Positions 17,737 through 27,132 of a stretch of 64,000 nt of DNA are shown piece by piece. Location of the stretch: NCBI GenBank assembly GCA_030744435.1, contig JASLQO010000009.1:186001-250000 (forward strand). The letters run 5' to 3'. Position 1 is the stretch's first letter, and the number at the start of each line of letters is the position of its first letter. Source of the DNA: JASLQO01 sp002327525 (GTDB lineage: Bacteria; Pseudomonadota; Gammaproteobacteria; Pseudomonadales; Azotimanducaceae). The notes beneath the pieces are model-generated. The model was not told the origin of the DNA, did not search any database, and was given only the letters and a program-made list of their open reading frames with translations. The position numbers and the translations under genes were made by a program.

Positions 17737-18510
17737 TTATGACTCCGCCTGATCCAGATATTGTTCCTGCAGACAACGCATGCCGTGCAGCCAGCGGTCG
17801 TAGTCCGAGGTCTTGCGCTTGATGTATTGCGCTACCTCGGGGTGTGGCAAAATCAATAAACGCTCCTCGCGCAGAGCCTCGATCACGGTATCCGCAGCCT
17901 GTTCCGGCTCCAGCATGCCGTCCACACTGGCGACACCGGGTCCGCCCGCGGTCATGGCAGTGCGTACCGCCTGCGGGCAGAGCACCGATACCTTGATGCC
18001 ATCCCTGCCGTGCGTGATGGAAATCCACTCGGCAAGGGCCACCGCAGCGTGCTTCGTCACCGCATAGGTCACCGAACCGATCTGGGAAAGAAGGCCGGCG
18101 GCCGATGACGTGTTCAACAGATAGCCGCCGCCGCGCGCGATCATCCGCGGCACCAGGTGGCGTGCGGCGTAGACGTGCGACATGGCGTTGACCTGCCAGA
18201 TGTTCTCCCACACCTCGTTCGGTTCGTCCAATCCCTTTCCTATCCCGATGCCGGCGTTGGAGCAGAACAGATCGATGGGTCCGAACTTGTCTTCGGTGGT
18301 GTCGATCAGTTCCACGATATCGGCCTCGCGAGAGACATCGCAGCCCATACTCCAGGCGCTGATTTCATCGGCAACCTGCTTTGCGCGCGCCGCGTTGATA
18401 TCGGCGACCACTACCTGTCTTGCGCCGTCGGCGACAAAGCGTTCCGCCATGGCCCTGCCGATGCCACTCGCACCGCCTGTGACGACGATGATTTTGTCTT
18501 CTACTTCCAT
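17737..18510 (-). CDS. SDR-family oxidoreductase
   Basis: About 257 residues from ATG 18510, with AGGGACG upstream; the ORF extends 14 codons further. Classical short-chain dehydrogenase: cofactor motif TGGASGIG near residue 11, DINAARAK after strand 2 (favours NAD), CSNAGIG, catalytic serine in NTSSAAGLL, and YAVTK with the tyrosine and lysine. The C-terminal part (EVAQYIKRKTSDYDRWLHGM) resembles SDRs often seen near fatty-acid and sterol catabolism. The substrate is unknown. It points towards the kinase gene; its promoter would lie between it and the threonine dehydratase. Confidence 0.88.
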   Translation of the reverse strand: MEVEDKIIVVTGGASGIGRAMAERFVADGARQVVVADINAARAKQVADEISAWSMGCDVSREADIVELIDTTEDKFGPIDLFCSNAGIGIGKGLDEPNEVWENIWQVNAMSHVYAARHLVPRMIARGGGYLLNTSSAAGLLSQIGSVTYAVTKHAAVALAEWISITHGRDGIKVSVLCPQAVRTAMTAGGPGVASVDGMLEPEQAADTVIEALREERLLILPHPEVAQYIKRKTSDYDRWLHGMRCLQEQYLDQAES

Positions 18511-18662
18511 GTGTTCGTCCCTGAATGAGGCGATCACCCTAGACGCTTTCATCTTCGCATTTCAACCAACTTGATCGCTTGCGTACGGCGAATGAAGATA
18601 TGACGTGCCGCGTGAGGTTCAGCCGCAATGGCGGCATTCATCAAATCCGGGGAAAGAGCGTC

Positions 18663-19643
18663 GTGTTCGAACTGAAAGATCTGGAGGAGGCGAAGGCGCT
18701 GGTGAGGGAGGAAGTGCCGCCTACACCGCAGTACAGATGGCCGGCCCTGTGCGCCGAGACCGGAGCGGACGTGTGGCTCAAGCATGAGAATCACACACCC
18801 ACGGGTGCGTTCAAGGTACGTGGCGGATTGACTTTCTTCGATGCGCTGGCGCGGCGTGGTGAGCTTCCCGCGGGCGTGATCACAGCGACGCGGGGCAACC
18901 ATGGCCAGAGCATTCCCTATGCTGCCGCGCGCCACGGTGTACCGGTGACGGTTCTGGTTCCAGAGGGCAACAGCCAGGAGAAAAACCAGGCCATGGTCGC
19001 CTGGGGTGCGAAGCTGGAGGTGTTTGGCGTCGACTTCGATGTGGCGCGGGAGGAGGCGGAGCGCCGGTCTGCGCAGGGAGATCTGTTGCTGGTACCGTCA
19101 TTTCACGAAGATCTGGTGGTGGGTGTGGCGACCTACTGCCATGAATTGCTCACGAGCGTGGGGAGTCTGAACGCGGTGTATGTGCCCATCGGGATGGGTT
19201 CTGGTGTAAGCGCCATGATCCGAACACGCGACCTGTTGGGGCTCGAAACAGAGGTGGTCGGCGTCGTCTCCAGGGAAGCGGATGCGATAGCACTGAGCCT
19301 GGAACAGGGGCGAATCATACAGACCAATACCGCACAGACCTTTGCTGACGGGATGGCGTGCAGGGTGCCGCATCCAGGCGCCTTCGAAATAATCTGCGCC
19401 GGTATCGCACGCATCGTGAGGGTGAGTGACGATGAAGTAGCGCACGCCATGCGATCGATTTTCGCCGGCACCCACAACGTCGCCGAGGGGGCGGGAGCGG
19501 CTGGGTATGCGGCGCTGCTCAGGGAGCGGGAACGCAACCGGGGCCGGCAGGTGGCGGCGGTTGTGACCGGCGGCAATGTGGACGCCGAGGTATTTGCCGC
19601 TGTGCTGAAGGGGGACACGCCGCGGGTGGACGCGGGAGCGTAG
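18663..19643 (+). CDS. Threonine/serine dehydratase family, PLP-dependent
   Basis: About 326 residues from GTG 18663, with GGGGAAAG eight bases upstream; the frame is open to 18579 but that stretch is not conserved. Fold-type II PLP enzyme: Schiff-base lysine in TGAFKVRGG, the TRGNHGQS asparagine loop, and the glycine-rich phosphate loop GMGSGVSAM. It should deaminate L-threonine or L-serine to 2-oxo acids. There is no ACT regulatory domain, so it is a catabolic-type (TdcB-like) or related ammonia-lyase rather than an isoleucine-feedback IlvA. The peptidase gene follows 27 bp downstream. Confidence 0.86.
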   Translation: MFELKDLEEAKALVREEVPPTPQYRWPALCAETGADVWLKHENHTPTGAFKVRGGLTFFDALARRGELPAGVITATRGNHGQSIPYAAARHGVPVTVLVPEGNSQEKNQAMVAWGAKLEVFGVDFDVAREEAERRSAQGDLLLVPSFHEDLVVGVATYCHELLTSVGSLNAVYVPIGMGSGVSAMIRTRDLLGLETEVVGVVSREADAIALSLEQGRIIQTNTAQTFADGMACRVPHPGAFEIICAGIARIVRVSDDEVAHAMRSIFAGTHNVAEGAGAAGYAALLRERERNRGRQVAAVVTGGNVDAEVFAAVLKGDTPRVDAGA

Positions 19644-19670
19644 AGAATGGGTGCCAGACAGGAGATACGA

Positions 19671-21053
19671 ATGATGCGTGTGGTAGCTGTGTGCGTCGGT
19701 TTGATGGCGGGTTTTGTGCAGGCGCAGACACTGACGAAGCACGAGGTACGGGCAATCGACATTTTCGAGCAACTCATCGAGATCAACACCACCGACTCGG
19801 TGGGAGACAATACCGCGGCTGCGAATGCGATGGCGAGGCGACTGCTCGATGCCGGCTTTCCGGCCGAGGACGTGCGCGTTATCGCGCCCGCGCCACGCAA
19901 GGGCAATCTGGTGGCTCGCTACCGTTCGCCGGCTCCGACCGGGCGGCCCGTACTGTTTCTCGCCCATATCGACGTGGTGGAGGCCGATCCTGAGGACTGG
20001 ACCGTTCCCCCTTTCGAGTTTCTAGAACGTGATGGTTACTTTTACGGCCGCGGGACAACTGACGACAAGGATGAGGCGGCTATCGGCATCGCCAACTTCA
20101 TACGTCTGCGCGAGGAGGGCTTCCAGCCGAATCGAGACATCATCCTGGCGCTCACGGCCGATGAAGAAGGTGGAGCGCACAATGGCGTTCAGTTTCTACT
20201 GGCCGAGCACCGGGATCTGGTGGACGCGGAGTTCGTGGTCAACGAAGGCGGTGGCGGTGCCATCATCGATGGAAGGCATGCGGGTCAGTCTGTGCAAGCG
20301 GCGGAGAAGGTCTTTCAGAGTTATACCCTGGAGGTGACCAACCGCGGTGGGCACAGTTCCATTCCGCGGTCCGATAATGCTATTTATCAGCTGGCGGCGG
20401 CGCTCGGCCGCATTGAAGCCCACCGGTTTCCAGTTCAGCTCAACGAGGTGACGCGTGCCTATATACGCCAGAGCGCCGCAACCCGGCCGGCGGATATGAC
20501 GGCGTGCTACTTGGCGCTTCTCGAACCGAAACCTGACGCGGCCGCGGCGGAGTTCTTCGCCGACTATCCGTCCATGAATGCGATGCTGCGAACGACCTGT
20601 GTGGCAACGGAACTCGAAGCGGGGCACGCCGAGAACGCATTGCCACAGCGAGCGAAAGCGACGGTAAACTGCCGGATCTTACCGGGTATCGAGCCCGAAT
20701 CCGTGCGGCAAACGCTGACCGAGGTCAGCGGCGATGCGGGCGTTTCCATCACTGCAGTGCAGGAAGCCACACCGAGCCCACCGTCACCACTCACTGAGGA
20801 GGTGATGGCGCCGATCATGGATCTCACCGAGCAGATGTGGCCGGGCGCAATCGTGGTGCCAAGTATGAGCACCGGTGCGACCGATGGGTTGTATTTTCGC
20901 AACGCAGGTATCCCCGTGTACGGCGTATCGGGCATTTTCGGTGAGATCGACGATGTCCGTGCGCATGGCCGCGACGAGCGCATACTCAAGCGATCGTTTC
21001 TCGATGGGCTGGAGTTCTTGTATCGACTGGCGCGTACCTATGGGAGCCCGTGA
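19671..21053 (+). CDS. Exported M20-family metallopeptidase
   Basis: About 460 residues from ATG 19671, after AGGAGATACGA. The signal peptide MRVVAVCVGLMAGFVQAQ targets the periplasm. Zinc ligands of the M20/M28 fold are visible: FLAHIDVV (His-x-Asp), YGRGTTDDKDEAA (bridging Asp), ALTADEEGG (catalytic Glu pair), and a late His in DVRAHGRDERI. The dimerisation domain begins at YTLEVTNRGGHSSIP. It would hydrolyse peptides or acyl-amino acids. Likely co-transcribed with the dehydratase upstream, suggesting amino acid scavenging. Confidence 0.88.
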   Translation: MMRVVAVCVGLMAGFVQAQTLTKHEVRAIDIFEQLIEINTTDSVGDNTAAANAMARRLLDAGFPAEDVRVIAPAPRKGNLVARYRSPAPTGRPVLFLAHIDVVEADPEDWTVPPFEFLERDGYFYGRGTTDDKDEAAIGIANFIRLREEGFQPNRDIILALTADEEGGAHNGVQFLLAEHRDLVDAEFVVNEGGGGAIIDGRHAGQSVQAAEKVFQSYTLEVTNRGGHSSIPRSDNAIYQLAAALGRIEAHRFPVQLNEVTRAYIRQSAATRPADMTACYLALLEPKPDAAAAEFFADYPSMNAMLRTTCVATELEAGHAENALPQRAKATVNCRILPGIEPESVRQTLTEVSGDAGVSITAVQEATPSPPSPLTEEVMAPIMDLTEQMWPGAIVVPSMSTGATDGLYFRNAGIPVYGVSGIFGEIDDVRAHGRDERILKRSFLDGLEFLYRLARTYGSP

Positions 21054-21067
21054 AAACCGGGTAGTGC

Positions 21068-21073
21068 TAGAAT
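21068..21073 (+). promoter_or_regulatory. Possible -10 element for tRNA-Gly
   Basis: TAGAAT ends 11 bases before the tRNA 5' end, the usual spacing for a stable RNA promoter, and is followed by GAGCTGATGC. I see no good -35 box. Confidence 0.4.
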
Positions 21074-21084
21074 GAGCTGATGCG

Positions 21085-21160
21085 GCGGGAGTAACTCAGT
21101 TGGTAGAGTCCCTGCTTCCCAAGCAGGTTGTCGCGAGTTCGAGTCTCGTCTCCCGCTCCA
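21085..21160 (+). tRNA. tRNA-Gly (anticodon CCC)
   Basis: A 76-nt cloverleaf. The acceptor stem GCGGGAG pairs with CUCCCGC, followed by U and an encoded CCA (21158-21160). The D arm is ACUC...GAGU. The anticodon stem CCUGC/GCAGG encloses loop UUCCCAA, with anticodon CCC at 21118-21120, reading GGG glycine codons. The T arm is GCGAG-UUCGAGU-CUCGU. No integrase or attachment duplication is seen next to it. Confidence 0.95.
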
Positions 21161-21272
21161 GTTCGAAGCGATGCTTATTCGTCGGGCGCTGTTACCGGAT
21201 GAGACATGGGCGATTAGTAGCATCATGCAACCGATCGGGTATCATGGCGCTGTATCGGCGAGAGCGAACCGG

Positions 21273-21728
21273 ATGAAATACAAATCGTTCGACCACATGA
21301 ACTGCTCACTGGCGCAGACTCTCGAAGTGATCGGGGAGCGCTGGACGTTGCTGATCCTGCGTGATGCCTTTTTCGGTGTGAAGCGCTTTGGACAGTTCCA
21401 GAGCAGCCTCGGCATCGCGCGCAATATACTAACCAGTCGTTTGAATCGGCTGATCGAGGAAGGAGTTCTCGAGAAACGCAGCTCCGAAGAGGGAGCGCAT
21501 TTCGAGTACGTACTGACGGAGAAGGGCCTCGATCTGCAACCGGTCTTGTTGTCGATGACCCACTGGGGTGACAAACACAAGCGGGATCCGCGCGGTGATC
21601 GCGTGGTTTTCATCGAGCGTGCGACCGGCAAACCGATCCGCAGGATGAGCGTGATCGGCCAGGATGGCCGCGTGCTGCATGCAAGGGACATCAAGGCGAG
21701 GCCCGGCCCGGCACTGGACTCTCTCTAG
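21273..21728 (+). CDS. HxlR-family transcriptional regulator
   Basis: About 151 residues from ATG 21273; earlier in-frame starts would add a non-conserved stretch next to the tRNA. CSLAQTLEVIGERWTLLILRDAFFGVKRFGQFQ and SLGIARNILTSRLNRLIEEGVLEK are the signature helix-turn-helix of the HxlR/MarR-like family, usually responding to thiols, aldehydes or electrophiles. The next gene, an MFS transporter, starts one base after its stop, so it probably regulates its own operon. Confidence 0.88.
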   Translation: MKYKSFDHMNCSLAQTLEVIGERWTLLILRDAFFGVKRFGQFQSSLGIARNILTSRLNRLIEEGVLEKRSSEEGAHFEYVLTEKGLDLQPVLLSMTHWGDKHKRDPRGDRVVFIERATGKPIRRMSVIGQDGRVLHARDIKARPGPALDSL

Positions 21729-22943
21729 TTGGGGCAAACCAGGCGCAATAGGCGCATCTATTTCGGTTGGTGGTTGGTCGCGGGGCTGTTCATCGTCTTG
21801 ACCATCTCCTCGGGGATGGGCTTCTACAACCTCTCCGTCTACATCAACGTTCTCAGCCAGGCACATGGATTCGCGGTCAGCGAGGTGTCTGGCGCGGTGA
21901 GCCTGTTCTTCCTGGTGGGCGGTATCGGCGGCATGTGGGTCGCGAGATTATTCGAGCGGATGGACGTGCGTCTCGTGATGACAGGGGGTGCTGCTCTCGG
22001 CGGGCTCGCGCTCGCGCTCATTGGCGGTGTCCGTGAGAGCTGGCAGCTTTATGTGCTGTTTGCATTGTTTGGAATCGGCAACAGCGGCGTGTCCATAGTG
22101 ACCTCCACTACTCTGGTCACGCGCTGGTTTCCTGGCCCGGATCGATCCGTGGCGCTCTCAGTCGCCTCAACGGGGCTGTCGTTTGGCGGAGTTGTGCTGA
22201 CTCCGGTCTCCGCGGCCTGGCTGAATACGGCGGGTGTGGAAACAACCATGCCCTGGCTCGGCTTTTTGTTCTTCGCCGCCATCACACCCATAGCCTGGCT
22301 GCTGGTGAGGTGGGAACCGACGGAGCGGACTATCGAGGGCGCAGTGCCGCTGCCCAGTGGGCCGGTGTGGTATTACCGCGACGCCATCCGAACGCCCTTT
22401 TTCTTGGTCGTATCCCTGGGGTTTGTGCTATGCATGTGTGCACAGGTGGGTGGCATCGCTCATCTGTACAATCAGGCGCAGATGATTGCGGGAGATGTGA
22501 CCGCGGCAAGGGCCGTGCAGATACTCAGCGTCATGAGCATCGTAATGCGCATCGCGGGCGGCTGGATCGTACGCCGGATGTCTCTACGGCATTTCGCGCT
22601 CGTGAATTCCCTGGTTCAGGGGGCTGGGGTGCTCATCATCGCGTTGGCGGACAGCGCCACGACGGTACTGGTGGGCGCCGCGGTATTCGGCAGCAGCGTT
22701 GGCAATCTGTTGATGTTGCACCCGCTCATGCTCGCCGAGGTATTTGGTACGTTCGACTATGCGCGTATCTTCTCGCTGTCGAACGCCATTACCGTCCTGG
22801 GTGTGGGTTCCGGACCATTCATGTTGGGACTCGTCTATGATTTCAGCAGCTACCAGGTTGCCTTCGGCGTGGCGGCCATTCTGTGTCTGGGATCCTTTCT
22901 CCTGATGGCGCTTGCGCGGGTTCCGGAAGTATCGTCGCAGTAA
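21729..22943 (+). CDS. MFS transporter, oxalate/formate antiporter-like group
   Basis: A 404-residue protein with 12 predicted TM helices. The TTG start directly abuts the HxlR stop, suggesting reinitiation. GWWLVAGLFIVLTISSGMGFYNLSVYINVLSQ resembles the first helix and loop of the OFA/monocarboxylate group, and the loop-2 motif is VARLFERMDVR. It probably exchanges organic anions across the inner membrane. HxlR control suggests a role in export or uptake of a stress-related small molecule, which is inference. Confidence 0.83.
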   Translation: MGQTRRNRRIYFGWWLVAGLFIVLTISSGMGFYNLSVYINVLSQAHGFAVSEVSGAVSLFFLVGGIGGMWVARLFERMDVRLVMTGGAALGGLALALIGGVRESWQLYVLFALFGIGNSGVSIVTSTTLVTRWFPGPDRSVALSVASTGLSFGGVVLTPVSAAWLNTAGVETTMPWLGFLFFAAITPIAWLLVRWEPTERTIEGAVPLPSGPVWYYRDAIRTPFFLVVSLGFVLCMCAQVGGIAHLYNQAQMIAGDVTAARAVQILSVMSIVMRIAGGWIVRRMSLRHFALVNSLVQGAGVLIIALADSATTVLVGAAVFGSSVGNLLMLHPLMLAEVFGTFDYARIFSLSNAITVLGVGSGPFMLGLVYDFSSYQVAFGVAAILCLGSFLLMALARVPEVSSQ

Positions 22944-22993
22944 ATTGCTGCGGCTCGCTGTCATAATGAAGAGGTAACACGAATGGAGGTTGC

Positions 22994-24355
22994 ATGACTG
23001 GCGTTTTGAAGTTCCTGCTGTGGTTGGGATTGGGTGTCACGAATCTCGCCAATGCCGCGTTGCCCGTACGCATGGCCGATGGTGAGCCGTTGCCGACGCT
23101 CGCTCCAATGCTGGAGAAAGTACGCCCTGGAGTGGTCAACATCGCGACCTACACCACGGTACGGGTGCGCAATCCCTTGCTGGAGGATCCCTTTTTCCGG
23201 CGTTTTTTTAACGTACCTGATTCGCAGCGCTATCGTCGCACCACCTCCGCGGGCAGCGGCGTGGTGGTGGATGCGGGCGAGGGTTACATCCTCACCAACA
23301 ACCACGTGGTCGAGCGGGCCGACGATATCGAAATTACGTTATCGGATGGCCGCACGATATCGGCGCAGCTCGTAGGCAGTGATCCGCAGGTGGATCTTGC
23401 AGTACTCAAAGTCGATGGGCGCGACCTCACGGAAGTGGCCTTTGGTGATTCGGAGGCACTGCGTGTCGGGGACTTCGTCGTTGCTATCGGTAATCCCTTC
23501 GGGCTCAACCAAACGGTCACAAGCGGCATTATCAGCGCCCTCGGCCGCAGTGGCCTGGGAATCGAAGGCTATGAGGATTTTATCCAGACCGACGCTTCCA
23601 TCAATCCGGGCAACTCTGGCGGGGCACTCGTGGATCTCGCAGGCAACCTTGTGGGTATCAACACCGCCATCTTCGCTCCGTCTGGCGGCAACGTGGGGAT
23701 CGGATTCGCCATCCCGGCCAACATGGCGCGCTCGATCATGCAGCAGCTCATCGAACATGGTGAGGTCCGGCGCGGGTACCTTGGTATCGAGGTGCAGAAC
23801 CTGACCCCGGATCTGGCGGAAGCTTTCGGCGTGGGTCGAAAGGAGGGTGTGGTGATCTCCGACGTGGTGCCTGACAGCCCGGCGGAAAGAGCCGGGTTGC
23901 GCTCGGGTGATGTCATCACTCGTATGAACGCTCGCGAGATCGTGCGTATCGGCGATTTCCACAGCCAGGCGGCAGTGACATTCGTGGGTGAGGAAATTGC
24001 CGTCAAAGTGATGCGCGAAGGCCGTGCGCGCGACTTCGAGATAGAGGTGGGCGACGGCCTCGAGAATGTGAGGGGCGGGCGCATCGACAACCGTCTTGCG
24101 GGTACCGAGCTGCAGAACTTCAGGGATTCACGCGAGGGTAGCATTGGCGACGGTGTGCTGGTGACGGACGTAGATCGCGATAGCGGTGCCTGGCGCGATG
24201 GGTTGCGCCCGGGCGATCTGATCGTCGGGGCGAACCGCCGCGGCGTGCGCAACATCGTCGACCTGCGCGAAAACGTTCGACTCGCGACCCGAGGGGTTCT
24301 GTTGCGTGTGTATCGCAACGGCCGCTTTGGCAACGTGCAGCTGCGCGGGGGATAG
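22994..24355 (+). CDS. degQ: Do/DegQ-family periplasmic serine endoprotease
   Basis: A 453-residue HtrA protease behind ribosome-binding site GGAGG. The signal peptide ends at ANA. The trypsin-like triad is complete: H104 (TNNHVV), D134 (VDLAVLK) and S208 (GNSGGAL). Two PDZ domains follow (about 265-350, RGYLGIEVQNL; and 370-453, ending in a typical short DegQ second PDZ). It degrades or holds misfolded envelope proteins. The LA loop is short, as in DegQ/DegS rather than DegP. It is monocistronic and convergent with the next gene. Confidence 0.93.
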   Translation: MTGVLKFLLWLGLGVTNLANAALPVRMADGEPLPTLAPMLEKVRPGVVNIATYTTVRVRNPLLEDPFFRRFFNVPDSQRYRRTTSAGSGVVVDAGEGYILTNNHVVERADDIEITLSDGRTISAQLVGSDPQVDLAVLKVDGRDLTEVAFGDSEALRVGDFVVAIGNPFGLNQTVTSGIISALGRSGLGIEGYEDFIQTDASINPGNSGGALVDLAGNLVGINTAIFAPSGGNVGIGFAIPANMARSIMQQLIEHGEVRRGYLGIEVQNLTPDLAEAFGVGRKEGVVISDVVPDSPAERAGLRSGDVITRMNAREIVRIGDFHSQAAVTFVGEEIAVKVMREGRARDFEIEVGDGLENVRGGRIDNRLAGTELQNFRDSREGSIGDGVLVTDVDRDSGAWRDGLRPGDLIVGANRRGVRNIVDLRENVRLATRGVLLRVYRNGRFGNVQLRGG

Positions 24356-24383
24356 ACTGCGTTGCCGTGATTGAGAAGCCTCG

Positions 24384-25095
24384 CTACAGCTTGCCCAGCA
24401 GCTTCGAGTTCAGATCGCCCAGCTTCTCGTTCGCCTTCTCCTGCAGAACATCGTTTGCCCGGTCGGCGATAGCGTCCGCAGCAGCTTTCTGCAAGCTTGC
24501 CAGCCGCCGCTCTAGAAACTGGTCGGCGATCTGCTGTTGCGTTCCCGCGAGTCCGGTCAGGGTGATCCGGTTGATGGCGAGTTGCGTGGTGTCACCCTGC
24601 AGACCGCTGACCAGCACGGCCTCGGTGCGCGTTACCTCGACGCGATCGATGGTGAGCTTCAGGGGCTCATTCTCTCCCGCGGTTTCCCTGCCTGTGGTGC
24701 TAGATGTATGGCGTTCCAACTGTTCCGTGAGGACGTCAATGTTCGTCTTGCCGCCCACTTCTTCCGCACGAATCTGCCGAGCAACGATGTGGATGGCTGC
24801 AATGTGGGTTGGAGAGTCCCCAAATGTGAGTGAGATACGTCCCAGCCGCATGGCCGGTTCACCACTGAAGCCGGAGGGGTGGCGATAATCAGATCATTGA
24901 TCGCCCCGCTGCGCTCGGTCAGGCTGAGATCCACGGAGCCGACGGTCACCCGGCTTTCGAGGCTTGCGCTGCCGTTCTCTTCGATCGCCTGTGCTACCAG
25001 CCTTCCCGCGTTCGTCGCCAGATAGAATGTGACGACGTCTGCAATCAGCAATACAATGCCAAATCCTATGAGTACTTTTTTTGTGTCTGTCGCAT
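24384..25095 (-). pseudogene. AsmA-like (DUF748-type) envelope protein, disrupted by frameshift
   Basis: Two minus-strand frames together encode one protein of a common envelope family. The first (from about 25080) has an N-terminal TM helix (VLIGFGIVLLIADVVTFYLA), then VTVGSVDLSLTERSGAINDLIIATPP. The second continues MRLGRISLTFGDSP and TNIDVLTEQLERH to the stop at 24384. Adding one C on the plus strand at 24871-24872 restores PPGFSGEPAMRLGRIS, the expected family junction. A second loss, in the A-tract at 25076-25082 (seven T on the plus strand), separates the only good ATG (25095) from the frame. Either the gene is dead or the assembly dropped bases. Confidence 0.75.
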
Positions 25096-25135
25096 GGTTG
25101 AATCCCGGCGCCAGTATGCCGCGCTGGAGGGCGAG

Positions 25136-25933
25136 ATGGTAAGTGCACAACGCAGGTACGACCTCAGCAGCGAAGAGCTTGCCGCCTATGACGCCGATGG
25201 CTTTCTCATCCGCCAGTCCGTATTCCGGGGTGCGGAACTCGAGCGCATACGCGCGGCGGCCGAGCGCGCGACCGTGCAAGCCCATGAGCTCAGCAGGAGC
25301 GGGCGCGAGTACTTCCTGGATGGCAACCGCTTCGTCGATGCGGGTCATGTAACGGTTCAGTTCGAGCATCAGCCGGGCAGCGATACGATACGGGTGATCG
25401 AGCCCGTCACCGAACTCGACGACGGGCTGACAAGATTGCTGGATGATGCGCGCATCGTGCACCCGATGCGTCAGTTGGTCGGCAGTGAAGAACTGGCACT
25501 GTGGACGGACAAACTCAACCTCAAGCGACCCCGTGAGGGTTCGGCTTTCGGGTGGCATCAGGATTCACCCTACTGGATGCACGACAGCGAACACATCGAT
25601 CAGTTGCCGAACGTGATGCTGGTGTTCGATGATGCCCACCCGCACAACGGCTGCCTACGCATGGTGAGCGGCAGCCACACCCGGGGTTGCCTTCCGGGTA
25701 CCGATGACGGCACTCAGCTTGGCGGTTTCTACACTGATCCGAGATTCGTGGAAGAGGCGCGCATCGTGGATATGATCGCACCGGCGGGTTCGCTGGTGTT
25801 CTTCTCGCCGCATGTCATACACGGTTCCGGTCCCAACAGATCAGATTCACCTCGCCGGGCTCTGGTGATCACGTATCAGCCGGCCAGGCATCCGACGCTG
25901 AAGTCGCGACGTGTTCGGGACATTGCCTGCTGA
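25136..25933 (+). CDS. Phytanoyl-CoA dioxygenase (PhyH) family protein
   Basis: About 265 residues from ATG 25136, behind GGAGGGCGAG; ATG 25094 is an alternative overlapping the divergent gene's start. Non-haem Fe(II)/2-oxoglutarate oxygenase of the PhyH family: N-terminal YDADGFLIRQSVF, iron ligands in FGWHQDSPYW (His-x-Asp) and HVIHGSGPNRS (distal His), and the 2-oxoglutarate-binding arginine in SPRRALVITYQP. It would hydroxylate a lipid-like or small-molecule substrate. Substrate unknown. Confidence 0.87.
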   Translation: MVSAQRRYDLSSEELAAYDADGFLIRQSVFRGAELERIRAAAERATVQAHELSRSGREYFLDGNRFVDAGHVTVQFEHQPGSDTIRVIEPVTELDDGLTRLLDDARIVHPMRQLVGSEELALWTDKLNLKRPREGSAFGWHQDSPYWMHDSEHIDQLPNVMLVFDDAHPHNGCLRMVSGSHTRGCLPGTDDGTQLGGFYTDPRFVEEARIVDMIAPAGSLVFFSPHVIHGSGPNRSDSPRRALVITYQPARHPTLKSRRVRDIAC

Positions 25934-26013
25934 TCGCCCGGCGGCGGGAGGGCGGCGAACAGCTGGCGGAGCACCCGCAGATGCGCGTTCAGGCTCCTGT
26001 CTGGAACAGGACT

Positions 26014-27132
26014 CTACACCGGGGTCAGGAAAGCAAGTATCCGTTCTGTGACCGCGCGTGGCTTTTCCTGCTGCACCCAATGCCCCGCACCGTCGATGAG
26101 GTGACAATCGTGCATGCGGGTGCACGTTCGTGAATGCATGCGCTCGAAGGCACCGTGTGTCTGGTAAATGCCCCAATCCTGACGACCGGCGATGAATAGC
26201 GAAGGCACATCGATGGTCCTGCCCGACCAGGCGGATTGTTCATCGGCCGCGATGCCGCCGGTGACGCATCGATACCAGTTGAGGGCACCCTGAAAGCCGG
26301 TGGCGCGGAAGACATTGCTGTACGTGGCCAGTTCACTTTCAGGGAGCCATGCACAGGCCTCGATAGTGTCTTTCTCGGGCATTTCGGGCGCTACCGTCGA
26401 TGGCATGCTCTCTCCCAACGGCATGACGTAGTAGCCGGGCAGTTCCGCCATGGCTGGCGCCCCTGTGCTGCTCAGGGTGTGTGGTTGGTTTGATGCCCAG
26501 TCTGCGGATTTGACGTGATAGTAGGCACGCAGGAAATCATGAACGCCCTGTGCACAGTCGAGCATGTTCCGGTTTGCGGGGCGGGTTGAGTAATAGCGCT
26601 GATAGTGCATGCGTGGCGGTCGGAGATGGGCGAGGGTTTTGTCGAGTCCCTGCCAGTGGGTACGCAGCGCAGCACCACCCACAGAGGGCGCGCCCGGAAA
26701 TGGGGCGCTCATCAGGATGACGGAGCGAAACATGTCGGGGCGCGTGAGGGCGCACCATGCGGCGACGGGGGATCCGAAATCGTGGCCCACCACGCAAGCC
26801 GCCTCGTTGATACCGACAGTGTCGAGCAGCGCGACTATGTCATCGGTGAGATTTAGAAAGTTGAAGGGCCGGAGGTCGGTGTCGTATGCATCCTCCCACC
26901 CCCGCGTCATTCCGTAGCCGCGCTGATCTGGTGCGATGACGTGGAACCCCGCCGCCGAGAGAACCGGCATGACTTTGCGCCAGCTATAGGCGAGTTCGGG
27001 GAAGCCGTGCAACAACACGACGCAAGAGTGCCGTGGATCACCTGCTTCAAGCACGTGCATGTCGAGTCCGTTCACGCCAGGCAGTACACGTGAGCGGATC
27101 CCCGCCGGCAAATCGTCAGCGTATGACTGCAT
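26014..27132 (-). CDS. Alpha/beta hydrolase, epoxide hydrolase-like
   Basis: A 372-residue hydrolase. LLHGFPELAYSWRKVMP holds the HGFPE oxyanion motif. The nucleophile elbow is VVGHDFGSPVAA with aspartate, as in epoxide hydrolases and haloalkane dehalogenases rather than serine esterases. The acid and base are probably in LFIAGRQDWGIY and IDGAGHWVQQEKP. The conserved QRGYGMT follows strand 4. It is last in a minus-strand run of alcohol dehydrogenase, PPOX protein and hydrolase, overlapping the PPOX gene by 17 bp, so epoxide opening followed by alcohol oxidation is plausible. Confidence 0.87.
   Translation of the reverse strand: MQSYADDLPAGIRSRVLPGVNGLDMHVLEAGDPRHSCVVLLHGFPELAYSWRKVMPVLSAAGFHVIAPDQRGYGMTRGWEDAYDTDLRPFNFLNLTDDIVALLDTVGINEAACVVGHDFGSPVAAWCALTRPDMFRSVILMSAPFPGAPSVGGAALRTHWQGLDKTLAHLRPPRMHYQRYYSTRPANRNMLDCAQGVHDFLRAYYHVKSADWASNQPHTLSSTGAPAMAELPGYYVMPLGESMPSTVAPEMPEKDTIEACAWLPESELATYSNVFRATGFQGALNWYRCVTGGIAADEQSAWSGRTIDVPSLFIAGRQDWGIYQTHGAFERMHSRTCTRMHDCHLIDGAGHWVQQEKPRAVTERILAFLTPV

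Noticed and set aside
21085..21160. tRNA-Gly as an integration site for a genomic island
   Set aside because: No integrase, no repeat of the tRNA 3' end downstream and ordinary genes on both sides.
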